A program made the translations under genes and the position numbers. A stretch of DNA of 64,000 nucleotides from positions 806,001 through 870,000 of the forward strand of contig NC_089396.1 in the NCBI RefSeq assembly GCF_003171515.1. Reading direction: 5' to 3'. Below, in pieces: positions 9,297 to 20,137 of this stretch. Positions within the stretch are counted from its first letter, which is position 1. Every line of letters begins with the position of its first letter. The notes under the pieces were generated by a model. The model had not been told where the DNA came from. It saw only the letters and a list, made by a program, of their open reading frames with translations, and did no database searches. The DNA is from Pyrenophora tritici-repentis. Taxonomy: Eukaryota; Ascomycota; Dothideomycetes; Pleosporales; Pleosporaceae.

Positions 9297-10560
9297 AGAT
9301 TCATCACGGTGTTATTTCGACCATACCATCCCTAAATAAATGAAGAAGATCGACTCAGGCCAGTACATGGGATTCAAGGCATATTCATTTTGGTACAAGG
9401 AGGAATACACAACCATGTGCTTTACATTTTCGGATAATAGAATGCAACTGTAGAGAACGGTAAAGTAGAGGTGACTACTGGGTGCCAACACATGCCATGA
9501 GCTTTCTGTGATTTTGGGGCGAGGCAGAGAACGCCAGACATTTGATGATGGCGACTAGTTTTGGGAATGACGACGCACTCCATAATATGACAACACGTAG
9601 CAAATCGGCACGCGCCCACAAATCCGAGTGGCTTCTGGAGTCTTTTCGGAGAAAGCGAGGGGAAAGCCGGACATGGAATATCCCCATCATACTTTTTTGG
9701 AAGGTATGAATTTGTCAGATAATAGCACTGTTGAAGATGAGAGCGTACAGACGCTGGGTTAGACTAGCGCGACCCGGCATCTGTGAGAGCCAATCGGATC
9801 ACAGGAAGGCTTGGCACCCCCTAGGTGTGCCCACAACCGTAGACAGAACCACAACACAATAAATAATCAACATCATCACCATTCATTACCTATTTCATCA
9901 GTATTCCAGATGAGAGTGAATATCTGACAGAATTTTAGTAGAGAGCAGAACAAAGACCCGACCCAGGCCAACACATGTCTCATATATTCAGAGAGTTTTT
10001 TATTTATTTTTGCAACATCAGAAGAATGCCGAACATGTTCATGCATCGATGATATTTTGGAAGGCTGTCGGGACATGCGCGTACAGCCAGCCCGGCGAGT
10101 TTTTCCGGGCCGGAAGCTTGGACCACTAGTTAGACCAAGCTTCCCGCTTAGCTCGCACCCGTACATATGGAGATCTCTCCATCCAGCTCTTGCTCACTAC
10201 TAATCAAATATCATATACTTTGTTCGTTGCAACGACAGTGATATTCGACACCTTTGCCGTGTCAACAAGAAAGAAACACACCCGTCATATCTGTCGGCCC
10301 TAGGGCTTATCCCTTGGCTCCTCCTTAGGCAACCAGGCAGCCACCCATTTACCCGCTAGTACATTTACGGCCTAGCTCCTTCACTCCCTCTTCCCACTGC
10401 ATATATAGACCTCTTTCCGATAGCTCTAATACGAGAGGATCATCCCCAACCTTGACGCTTGACAATATCCAGATGTCGGGATTTTGAAAAAGTAGCACCA
10501 GCAGCTGGGAACCATTCCTATTTCAAGGGCGTGCTCATTTAGAATTTCTAGAAAGATCAG
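9297..10560. repeat. Gene-free stretch with scattered copies of the ~48-bp degenerate repeat
   Basis: No supported gene. From 9426 to 9720 and from about 9990 to 10120 the sequence shows T-runs followed by GG and purine-rich sequence, with the recurring core GCC(A/G)GACAT (for example 9533-9541 and 9665-9673). T-run spacings are about 45-48 bp or twice that, as in the larger array to the right. The rest (10,120-10,560) looks unstructured. Confidence 0.45.
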
Positions 10561-11830
10561 GAGAGATATAGAGAGGTCTAGCCACGTAGAAAGTAGGATT
10601 TAAACACCAGGACAGGCAGAAAGCTCATAATGGCGGTCGAAGTCGTTTTTAGGGAAAAAGACAGAACACTACCCATGGATCGTAGACTTAGTAGTTTTAA
10701 TAAACCAGCAGCAGCAACCGCAACCCACACATTCCAGTGACAGTTTCCACTTTTGAAATTTCTAGGAAAAATGGGAGATAGGTAGAAGACTTGTATCGCC
10801 CAAGAAGAAGTATTTGTACAACAGGACAGACACACAGACAGAGAGCACATCCTTCTCTTGAGTTGGAGTTTTAGGAAGAAAGACACAAATCCACTCATAC
10901 AGAGGATGGCTGTAAATATTTGGAACAACAGGAACGCCACACATAATACTCTTCAAATACTCATTTTAGGAAGAGAGGGGAGAAACAGCCATGAGTGTCA
11001 CAAAACTGAATTTCGGAAAGGAGAGGAGGGACAGCCATGGGATAGGCGAGGTGAATTTTTTAGACAAACGGGAAAGCGAGGAACAGCCATGAGAAGGCAC
11101 AGTACAGTTTTTAGACAAGTGGGAAAGGAAGGAAGGAGGGACAGCCATGTAAAGAAATCTCAGTCGATTTTACGTACAGAAAGAAGGAAGAAACGAGGGA
11201 TATGAACTGAAATGCTCTGTGATTCCAGAATAAGACAGAAAGCCGCGCATGTGTGGCGTTGGGAGAGATTTTTTAAACAGCAGAAAACCAGACCATATTT
11301 TGTTAGAACAGGAGAGAAAAGGAGAGAAAAGTCAAAGACCGCCATCCTATAGTCGTACTCGAGTTTTAAGAGAAAAGCCAGGAAAGCCAGACATTTCGGC
11401 ATCTCTTATCAATTTTAGGAAAAAGACACAACCCCACTCATCCTCTTCCACCTTGTATTCTTTTTTCAGAAAGACGGAAAGGAGACACATACGTGGCCCA
11501 TGAAGTAATTTTAGGAAAGAAGAGGGATGAGGACCCATCCAAGGACAGGGGGAATCTTTTGGAAAAGAGAAGAGAGAAGACAGGAGGAACATGGGCCCAT
11601 CCTATGCGCTTTTTTTTAGAGAAGAACCAGAGGCGCCCGGGGGTGATACCCATTCTTTTTAAAGAGAAAGTTGGAGAACAGCATGAAGTGCCTGTCCTGG
11701 AATTTTCAGTTTTTAGGGCAGAAAGAGAGAAGAGGGAGAGGAAGGGAGAGAGAAGACATCTGGACAGCCGCAGTGTATTTTCGAACCCGACCCTCCATCG
11801 AGCTAATCATTGTGAATTTTGAAAGAAAAC
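10561..11830. repeat. Long degenerate tandem array, period about 48 bp
   Basis: About two dozen diverged units. Each begins with a run of 4-8 T, usually followed by AGGAAAG or AGACAA, then 20-25 nt of purine-rich DNA that often ends in ACAGCCATG or CCACTCAT, then a variable tail. T-run positions (about 10871, 10964, 11057, 11107, 11167, 11270, 11364, 11413, 11461, 11509, 11556, 11610, 11656, 11710) are mostly 46-54 bp apart, or double. Two units (near 10871 and 11413) are nearly identical over about 29 bp. On the minus strand patches of open frame carry a 16-residue period with FSK/FPK/LSEK recurring, so an old repeat-protein gene is possible. No intact gene is present. Confidence 0.6.
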
Positions 11831-11974
11831 CATAAAACTCTTCTACGCAGTTTTTAAATCAAAGTGATTTTCATAGTGTAAAGTAAGAGAATAAGTCCTG
11901 AGCGTCGGAAAGACGACTTATATACACCTCCATCACCACCCGCACAGACCACCATGCAAACACGCCAGAAAGCT

Positions 11975-14793
11975 CTACTTCCGCCAATACGTTTGCACAA
12001 ACTCATGTGCCCAGTCAATCACACCTGCCTTCCAATCACCCAGACTCTCCTCCACCAGCCCCTCCCACTCTCGCGCCGCCTCGTCCTCACCTTTACCGCC
12101 ACCGGAGCCTTTACCCAACCACATCCTCTCCTGCACCTTGCGCACACTGCCCTCGCGCTCAACCTTGATATCCGGGATATTGGCGCCTTGCATCAGCGCA
12201 AACAGATTCAAGATAAGGTTCGAAGATTTGCGCAGCGTAGACCAAGCGGTATACGAGTATTCTTTGAAAACGAGGTAATTTGGGTGTTGGACGCCGCCCA
12301 TACCTTCGATCATCTCGCGACAGAGTTTCATGGCGGGAGCAAAGGGCTTGGGGTCTCGGCCAAGGATGTAGCCAAAGTCAACGTGAAAGAAGGCGCCTGA
12401 GGGGGCGAGGAGGAGGTTGTCGAGATGGCGATCGCCGACGCCGAGGAGGTAGGTTATTACGCAATAGCCGGCGCAGGACTTGATGTATGTGTCCATGGCT
12501 TCTTTGCGGACGCCGAGGGGGGCGCTGTCGTCGGGGTTGTTGGCGCGAAGGTAGGCGAGGAGAGAACCTTTGTGCTTTTGGCATGCTGCTGCGATGGACA
12601 TACTGGGTACGAACTGGAAGGCGCCCGCGGAGGTGGAGGTGGCGAGGATACGGTACGGTGTTAGCTTCAAGTCAAGATTCTCTTTGCGCAGGAGTCGGTC
12701 CATCAGTGTGATGATCTGGATAACCAGTTGGTCTTGTCGCAGGTCGTCACCGGTCTTGAAAATGATGGGGTATGGGTTCGCAGTAGTGGTCTTGAAGGAG
12801 AGAACCATTGGCAGAAGTGATGACTTGAGGACATTACAGTCTTCTGTAGATATGCCAGTGATATAGACTGATGGATCGAGGGGCAGTGGCAGTGGCTCAA
12901 AGTTGGTGAGCTCATTCTTGGGGTCTGCAATAGCCTTCTTGAGTCTTGCGAGTTTTGTGGGACGATCGCCGCCTCCAAAGCGAACGTCTTTCGAGATCTT
13001 GGCTAGGATGGTGAGAAGTTCACCTTGTCGCTGAAAGGTTTTGCGCGTCTCGACACCTTCGGGTGTCTTCTCCAGCTCGACCATGAAGTCATATTCAACC
13101 TTGGCGAAGAGGTCGCGGTGTTCTGGCTCTTGGTCGGTACTAGTGTCACTAATTTCCACCATGAGATACCAGTGCAAGAAGTTGCCCAACGTGAAGCTGT
13201 TGGCTGCGCGGGTAACCAAGAAGCGTGCTAGTGATGAGTCATCGCCTTCACCAGGCGCTTCATACTTCAAGGCTTGTACCAGCTGCAAGAGATATAGCTG
13301 GAGCTCTTCGTCGTCTGCTTTCTTGAGGCGCTCGACAGCATAACTTCGTACTACTGGGTGATCGAAATGGGGTCCCAGTAGTTCAAGGGCATCATCCACG
13401 TCAATTTCTGCCCATTTATCAAGCAAAGGTGCCGCTTGTCGCGCTTCCCTTGGGTTCTTCCAGTTGACGCACTTGACAAACTTGGTAAGAGCTCGCTTGT
13501 CGCGGAGCAGGAAATATCTAAACTTCCAGATATCGTCTCGCTCATGCGATGTAATTTCTTCGAGAGGACCCTTGGCTAGCAAGAGATTGAGCTTATCGCG
13601 TACGTGCACGTTGGGCTTTCGATCGCGATCCAGTGAATCCGTCTGCTGACTGCGCATCAACTCGCGATGCTTGTCTTCGGCGGGGTTGACCCTTCGCCCG
13701 ACTTCGGGGTCGTAGATCTTGATGAGGCGGCCAGCATCGGCATCACCGTAGCCGATGCCGTCAATATCTATGCCTGGGCCGAAAGAGACTTCGGGCGGTG
13801 GGCGTAACCTCACATCGGCTTCCGCAGGCAGCCGCAAGTCCGAAACGGGCGGAGGAGGATATTCAACATCGGTGAAGATGATAGCGTGGTCAAAGCGCGG
13901 AAGCTCGATATCGAGGTAGAAGAGCTCTTCGTCGCCAGCATGGGCATCACCGTTCATCCCATTCGCCTTGCTCTGTCGGTTCAAAGCTGCTGCTTCGGCC
14001 TTGAGCGCTTCTTTGCGTATTTGCATCATCTTTTTGTACACCAGTGCATCAAGCCAGGTGTTAGTGGGCAGATCACCCATTTCCTGCTTCTTCAGCAGCC
14101 CTTCTAACCGCTCCATTTCAGCAACCTGCTCATCTACAGTATCCTCAACCACCTGTGCCTTCCTCGGTCTCCGCGCCGGTGGTATCACCCAGGGCGTCGT
14201 GGTATTGGTCAGGCCATCTGCCGCCTTGAAGCGGTGTATCCGACATCGCTGCCTACCCTTGTGCAGTGCGTTGTCCTCGTCAAACAGCGGTATTGTGGTA
14301 CCTCCGAAGGGTACGGCGTGAAGATTCGAGTCCTTGTCTTCGGCGGGCGACAGGTCCCAAACGGTAATGGCCATTTGCGCCGACGCCGGCAGGTTTGCAT
14401 ACGTCACGGGTAGTTGAAGCCATTCGTTCCATATGCGCGCATTCTTGAACGACTTGTAGGCCGTTTGAACCGGGACGGTGAGGGGCTTGCTATCAGCCCA
14501 TATCTGCGCGGTAACGTAGAGCTCAAAGTAGGGACTATCACCATTACATCAGCATCTCATTCCCATCCACCACCAGGTAAAGGTGAACGGACGCACTTGA
14601 TGTTTGACCCTCGGTGTCTTAGGTCCGGTCTCTTCAGCAAGACTGAATAAGGTATGGGCTTCTGGTTGCCATCGAGGCGATCTCTGCATCTTTTCAGCAC
14701 GGTTCCCGTCCCTACATGACAAAAATCCTACATTCGGACATGAACTGACAACTCGGTTAGGTCAAGAGATGTCGCAAAGTTGAAGGCCTCCAT
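11975..14793 (-). CDS. VPS34: Phosphatidylinositol 3-kinase VPS34 (class III)
   Basis: Makes phosphatidylinositol 3-phosphate on endosomal and autophagic membranes, as the catalytic subunit of the Vps34-Vps15-Atg6 complexes. Predicted in three exons: 14793-14732 (starts MEAFNFATSLDL), 14689-14597 and 14534-11975; introns 14690-14731 (42 nt) and 14535-14596 (62 nt). The joined protein is about 904 aa, the usual length. Order: C2 domain (YFELYVTAQIW near residue 55), helical PIK domain in the middle, then the lipid kinase domain with GDDLRQDQL, the catalytic loop GDRHLDNLLL and the activation-loop DFGYILG. The C-terminus ends in the amphipathic helix region HEFVQTYWRK needed for activity in known Vps34. 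Both introns were placed because they restore continuous C2 sequence (VHVRI...GNQKPIPYSVLL...RHRGSNINPYFELYV). The gene diverges from NSE4. Confidence 0.95.
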
Positions 14794-15252
14794 GATGCGC
14801 AGTGGGGAAGCTGTTCGCTATCGGAATCGCAGGCCATGGATGTGATAGGATCAAGAGTTGGATGGCAGTTGTTGTTCATGTGCTGACTACCCAGGACACA
14901 TGACAAGCGTCGATATGGGTTGCAACATGAACCTTGGAAACGTACTTCACTCCACACGTCTATGCACGCTATGCACGTTCGTGCGGGTGAAGGAGGCCTG
15001 AACATCACATGCTCCGCAGGGCAAAACGGCGACAGGGATACGCGAACGGAAAGAGCGTTCGCGTGGCGGAAGGCTTGGCTGACGACCGCAGTCGCACTTA
15101 CCTGATCAAAAGCGCGCTAAACCGCGGGCTTTGCGTATCGGGCAACCGCGTTCAGGCACACACTCCATCCAAGCCAATCAATTCAAACTCCATCACCAGC
15201 ACAATCGCTTCGATATCGCTCTTGCGTCGCTTTCACCGTCAGACCTCCTGGA
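14794..15252. promoter_or_regulatory. Shared upstream region of VPS34 (-) and NSE4 (+)
   Basis: 459 bp between two divergent start codons with no other gene. It must contain both promoters and 5' leaders. No specific binding site was identified. Confidence 0.5.
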
Positions 15253-16865
15253 ATGGCGCGTCTCAATACCCACCTGTCTGCTACGCCACAAACACGCGCT
15301 TCCACCGTCGACTCCCTTTATCGCGACCCCTCGGTTGGACCGCAAAATGGCGACAATGAACGCACATCGTCCTACTCAGTCCTGAGCCCTTCACGCTCTT
15401 CAGACAAGGAGAACGAGACTCCTGGAATGCGCGAAAAAACACCACGAGGTAAATCGGGGGGGTTGCGGGGCGCGTCGGCACGTATGCCTACGCCGGATTC
15501 GGGATCGACATCTGGCAATGGCAGTAAGAGGAGGAGGACCGACAACTACAGCCTGCCGCAGTCTCAGGTCTACGAGGATGGCCAAGATGAAGAGGAGCAG
15601 GAGGAAGAAGGTGATGACTTGGAAGCTGTTGATACTCCTACACAAACACAGCCTGATAACGACGACGAGGAACATTCGCGGTTCTACGACCCTCACCAGG
15701 ACCCAGAAGTGCGGCGAAGGTTGCGCGCCAATATGCGCGATCACGCTCGCTTGCTAGAGGGTAAGTGGGGTGAAAGTCGTGATGATCGACATGACTAACT
15801 ATCTTAGACAACCGCAACGACCTTATTCAGTCGCGAAATAGCGGCCTGCTTGACATTCTTAAGACACAGAACAGCTTGTTTGGCAAAGTACGACAGACCG
15901 CCGATGCAACCGTCGACTCTCGCTTCCTGGTCAATGCCAGCGACTTGGCGGGAAAGAAGCTTAACAATAGCTTGGGTAATTCTGCTACCGGCATTGACTT
16001 GGATCAATTCGTATCCAAATGCATATACTTTATGAAGTCAGGGGGGTACGTTGCTGGCGAAGAGAATGCGCCAGTGATACCTGTAGGTGATGATGATAAC
16101 GAGGATCCTGATGGTCTCGATTGGGCATTGCTAGGTCGACAAGCATGCTTTCCCTGCAACAAGCGACCCCCAACACCAGCTTTCCTCTTGGGACCGTTGT
16201 CAGTACAGAAACGCGTCCGCACAACTCAACGAAAAGCTAGATCACAACGTCAACCACTGGGACCCGCAACCCGACCACAAGAGATCACTCAGAACGACAC
16301 TCAGCAAAGCGAGGCTAACAATTTGACCAACCTCGTCAAAGGCATCCGGAAGCGACTAACTGAACATATCACCCAGAATATGGATCGCGTCGAGGAGGAG
16401 CTCGGAGCCATCCCAGATGACGAACTCACCGACGAAGACCAATCCGCTGCTTTGCGGCGCCACAGGATGGCCATGACAGAGCAAGGTGAACCTGCTGTCA
16501 GTCTGCTTGACTTTGCCATTAACCCCAAAGAATTCGGACAAACGGTGGAGAATCTCTTTTACATCAGTTTCCTGGTGAGAGAAGGCAATGCCAAGATTGT
16601 CAAAGATGAAGCTGGTCTTCCGCTACTACGTACGTGTAACGCTACATGTCTCATATTTCCCCACTAACATTCGGTAGTTCCAGCGCAACCCCGCGGCGTA
16701 TCCGAACAACGTGAGGACAATGTTCAGAAACACCAGGCCGTCTTCAGTCTCGATTATCCGTCTTGGCAAATGTTCATCCAAGCTTTCGACATTAGAGTCC
16801 CGCTCATACCACACCGTGAGAGCGAACAGACAAGTGTCGGCTCAAACGGATGGTACAATGGATGA
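15253..16865 (+). CDS. NSE4: Nse4, kleisin subunit of the SMC5/6 complex
   Basis: Kleisin that bridges the SMC5 and SMC6 heads; the complex acts in DNA repair and replication-fork stability in the nucleus. Three exons: 15253-15760, 15808-16629 and 16678-16865; introns 15761-15807 and 16630-16677. Joined length is 505 aa. The first ~130 residues are disordered, basic then acidic (a run of E/D with TQTQP), and then come the Nse4/EID N-terminal region (RRRLRANMRDHARLLE...LIQSRNSGLLDILKTQN) and a conserved FLVNASDL. The C-terminal winged-helix domain (pfam Nse4_C type) covers SLLDFAINPKEFGQTVENLFYISFLVREG through DYPSWQMFIQAFDI. Introns were chosen because they restore these two blocks in frame. 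The stop is TGA at 16863-16865. Confidence 0.92.
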
Positions 16866-18690
16866 GCGGAAGTTCAATCGCATCTCCAATCCACCACCAA
16901 TTTTTGCCATATTATCTTCCTTTGCTTCTTCATTTGCCGTTCTTTCCAACGGCGTTCGGTGCGTTCTGGCCCTGGGTACGACGCATGATGCACATTTTCT
17001 TTTCTGGCAATCTTTGCGTTTTGCACTTGCACCTCCCAGTCACATATTCTGCATCTCTACCTCCGCTTAGCTTTTACCTGATACCCAAGATCTCTTCAAC
17101 CCTGTTTGGGGGTCCTTCATGTAGTTGGAATGAAGCATCGATCGTCCGTCGTCCGTCCGTCTTCGCTCTCGCCTTGATCATTCCGCACATGACCGACGCG
17201 TCCATGAATCAGCCCATATTCCAGCCCTACTGTATCAATCCGTGGCTGCCATGCTTAAAATGTGGATTCACTAGTGAAAGCCTGGTAAGCGGACATCGCT
17301 AGTAAAGCTGATAAGAGCATGGTAAACTCAATGCTCGTCTACCACTGTATCTGCATGCAGACGGGCTGAAACGACAATTTACTGAGCCTGAGATCGTCAG
17401 GGGCTGGGAAAGCGAGCGCCAGCAACTCCACTCAACCAAAGCTGAATACATACGATGCGGTATTGATTCATGACACAAACCGGGAGCATCCGCTCCTTTA
17501 CGAGTAATGCCCAGATCGCTTTGTTTCGTACTCGACACCCAACTTCGTCATAGGCGCCAACGTGGGCATTGTTGATACGTCAATGATGTTGTTGCTTCGT
17601 AAAAGAGGAGGTATAATATGGTGCATTAACCTCCGACACTCGTGATCACTGAGATGGAGGGGGAATACGATGTTACTTACTCGCTCTCGAGGCAAGTATA
17701 ACGGACAGCAGGTTGAGTTGCATCAAGGCAGGCGGTTAGCGGTCCGATGACCTAAGACGCTGTGATATGTCAGCTTCCAGCTTCGATCAACGGTTCCCCT
17801 CCCACAATCAGCTAGCGCATGTAAGCACTACGCCTTGGATATCATGGCATCTGACCATACGTATGTACCACAGCGGCTGCAGTTGCTTGCATATGGCGCC
17901 CATCCCTACCGGCCATCATGTCCATCACATTGAGATCGTCTTCTGACAATGATACAACTGATAAGGGCGCTGACAAACCTGTAAGGTCTATCAAGCAAAG
18001 GCCGTGTTGCGCTTAGCTCCCGCGTGGCTGAAGAATTCTCCTTTGCCATTTAGCATGTCGGGCGACGCCAATTTGGGCATTAATACTAGTAAAGTATAGG
18101 AATTACGCCGAAAGGGATATAGGCAGGGTTTCAAAGCCGACAGATGCTGCCGATCCCGGAGAATTCCCAAAGAATCAGGAACGTCCAAAAATCGTGGTGC
18201 CTAATCCTGCAACCCCTTTGCACCCCGCATTGTCTCAGCCCTTGCCGAACTAGGGCAGAGCAGTTAGTTGATGTTGATGTTGATTGTGGTTTAACGCCCT
18301 ATCTGTAACCTCCCATAGGGTATTCGGGCGGGTCCCGCCGTGGTCTTATAGTGTTGTCGCACTTGCCTCGTGGAACCTATTCCTAGGTGTTTTGTATCTA
18401 AGGGGAGTGATGTCCTGCCTATATACATGTTCGTGAAAAGGACTCCCGCCATTTGAAGCCGTTTTCCTACAATATTCTAGTATTTAGTGGCTTGCGCCTT
18501 TGATCGATGCAGTACAGTAACTGCTTTTTAGAGAGAGAAACGAAAAAGTAACAAGAGGCAATTAGAGATATAATAAAAGGTTTGAGAGAGAGCGTGTGGG
18601 TTGTGGCATCTATGCGGCGTTTTGCCGCGAATCCTACACTGAATAATGCCAAGGAATTCAGCGGGTCTTTGTGAAATTCAAAAATAGAAA
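16866..18690. other. 1.8-kb intergenic region, no gene supported
   Basis: Only short unsupported ORFs on both strands. The part at about 18,270-18,690 has a TTGATG triplication and a minus-strand stretch beginning TGTAGGATTCGCGGC with a TTATTATATC motif that looks like a retrotransposon LTR fragment. No matching second copy or clear TG...CA borders were seen, so it is not called as an LTR. Confidence 0.4.
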
Positions 18691-19000
18691 TCACTCGTCA
18701 TAGAAGGAGTTCGTTACCTTCACGAAGGTCTCGAACTCTTGTGGCTGGTCTATTAATTGCGCGAGGTACGCTAGGCCTTCCTGTCTTGTGCGAGGGGGCA
18801 CGATGGGGCGTAGAGGCCACTTCTTGAAGTGTGTTGTGGCTCTCTTGCGCAGAGCAGTTAGTGAGAGTCTTGGTGGCTGCGAAGAAATATTCAAGCACTT
18901 TCTCGGCCATTTGGACAGCTCTCAATGGCCGCAAACGCCTGTTCGGCTTGGGCTCGGGTTTATTTGGTTCCTTTTTGCCCGAAAGCTTACGCGCTGCCAC
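18691..19000 (-). pseudogene. Unidentified frameshifted coding remnant
   Basis: Two overlapping minus-strand frames read as one decayed segment. The upstream frame is Lys/Pro-rich, then VQMAEKVLEYFFAATKTL. The downstream frame continues as LTALRKRATTHFKKW...QEGLAYLAQLIDQPQEF and stops at 18691. The switch near 18850 suggests a frameshift or missed intron. The family is not recognised. It may be the tail of a retrotransposon or transposase gene, given LTR-like sequence just downstream. Confidence 0.22.
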
Positions 19001-20137
19001 GGAACCTCGCTTCCTACCCTTTTAGCCTCGAGGTACCGTACTTTTACAGATCACTCAGAGCACGAGGAACTTTGAGGTCGGAGAACTCGTGTGGTTCTTG
19101 TTGAGCACGAGGATGCCGATGTGACGTGACGCACCCCGGTGACGCGGAGAGTGGTTCCTGCATCCTTCTCGCGTCCCCGGATCGACCGCATGCATCTTTA
19201 CTCAGCTTAACCAGGAATCCACCGCAAACAACAATGCTCCGGCTCCGCTCCTCAAGCCCGATTCCTGGCCGCAGCGGAGAATCTCCTCTCCATTTAAAAC
19301 ATCTCCACGTTTGAGCTGAGCAAGGTCACGTCATGAGGTGGTGAAACAAGCTCGTGAATGAACGAATGACAGACGTCGGTTGACTGCCGCACGTCAACTG
19401 TATATCAGCCGTTGGCTTCCGCCGGCACGACGTCCCAAACCCAATATTGCTCACACAGCATTCTTGAAACACGGTTGCGCCGAGCGAGTATCCTTGCCAC
19501 GCCAGCTATCCGGAGAGAAAGAGGAGGCTCTTTGTGTCGCAGGCTTCTGCACCTGCATACAGTTCGGTACAAGATTTTGTGTGTGCCCAATCGGTGATGT
19601 TCGGAAAGCACCTCAGGCGTTCGCACACCTTGCTGCATGGAGTTGCCTGCAGGACTATATCAAAACTATACTCGGCGGTAGTTAGTCACCTGCTGGATTT
19701 GCTTTCTTGCTTCTGCTCGGCGCTATCGTGGCTTCGCTAAGAATGTTATGAAGCAGCAAGCTCATTATCACGGGGCACATATTTTCGACAAATGCACATC
19801 AAATGAGTCTACGATACCCGAATACGGACGTGCGGACGAGTGAGAAGGGCAGTTCAAGCGGCGCTAGAATAAACACTGGGCTAGGCATCTTGATCGCCGT
19901 TGACGCACGTACGGCATTACCCGCAGCCGATTACAAAGGATAGCTCGGCGGTGAGGGTCTGTTCTGATTGATTAAAGTCACCCTGTGCGGCCCTGCTCTG
20001 GAGTTATCAGTTGCCCAGTGAGTCCTTTCGCTTTCTTCAACTCGCGACATTTGCTCGTGCTGCTCCCGCGCCGACGCGCGTCGCCGGCATCCTGGTCCTT
20101 GCTCCTCTCGTTTTTTTGTTTTTATACGAATGTAATC
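19001..20137. other. Intergenic region upstream of the MFS transporter
   Basis: No ORF here has supporting domain or splice evidence. The last few hundred bases must include the promoter and leader of the downstream transporter; a C/T-rich tract lies just before the start codon, common in fungal promoters. Confidence 0.4.

Noticed and set aside
10858..11205. 115-aa + strand ORF in the array
   Set aside because: Product is repeat-derived basic sequence, with equally long ORFs on the other strand.
10561..11830. CRISPR-like regular repeat/spacer layout
   Set aside because: Units are strongly diverged along their whole length, spacing varies, no cas genes, and the genome is eukaryotic.
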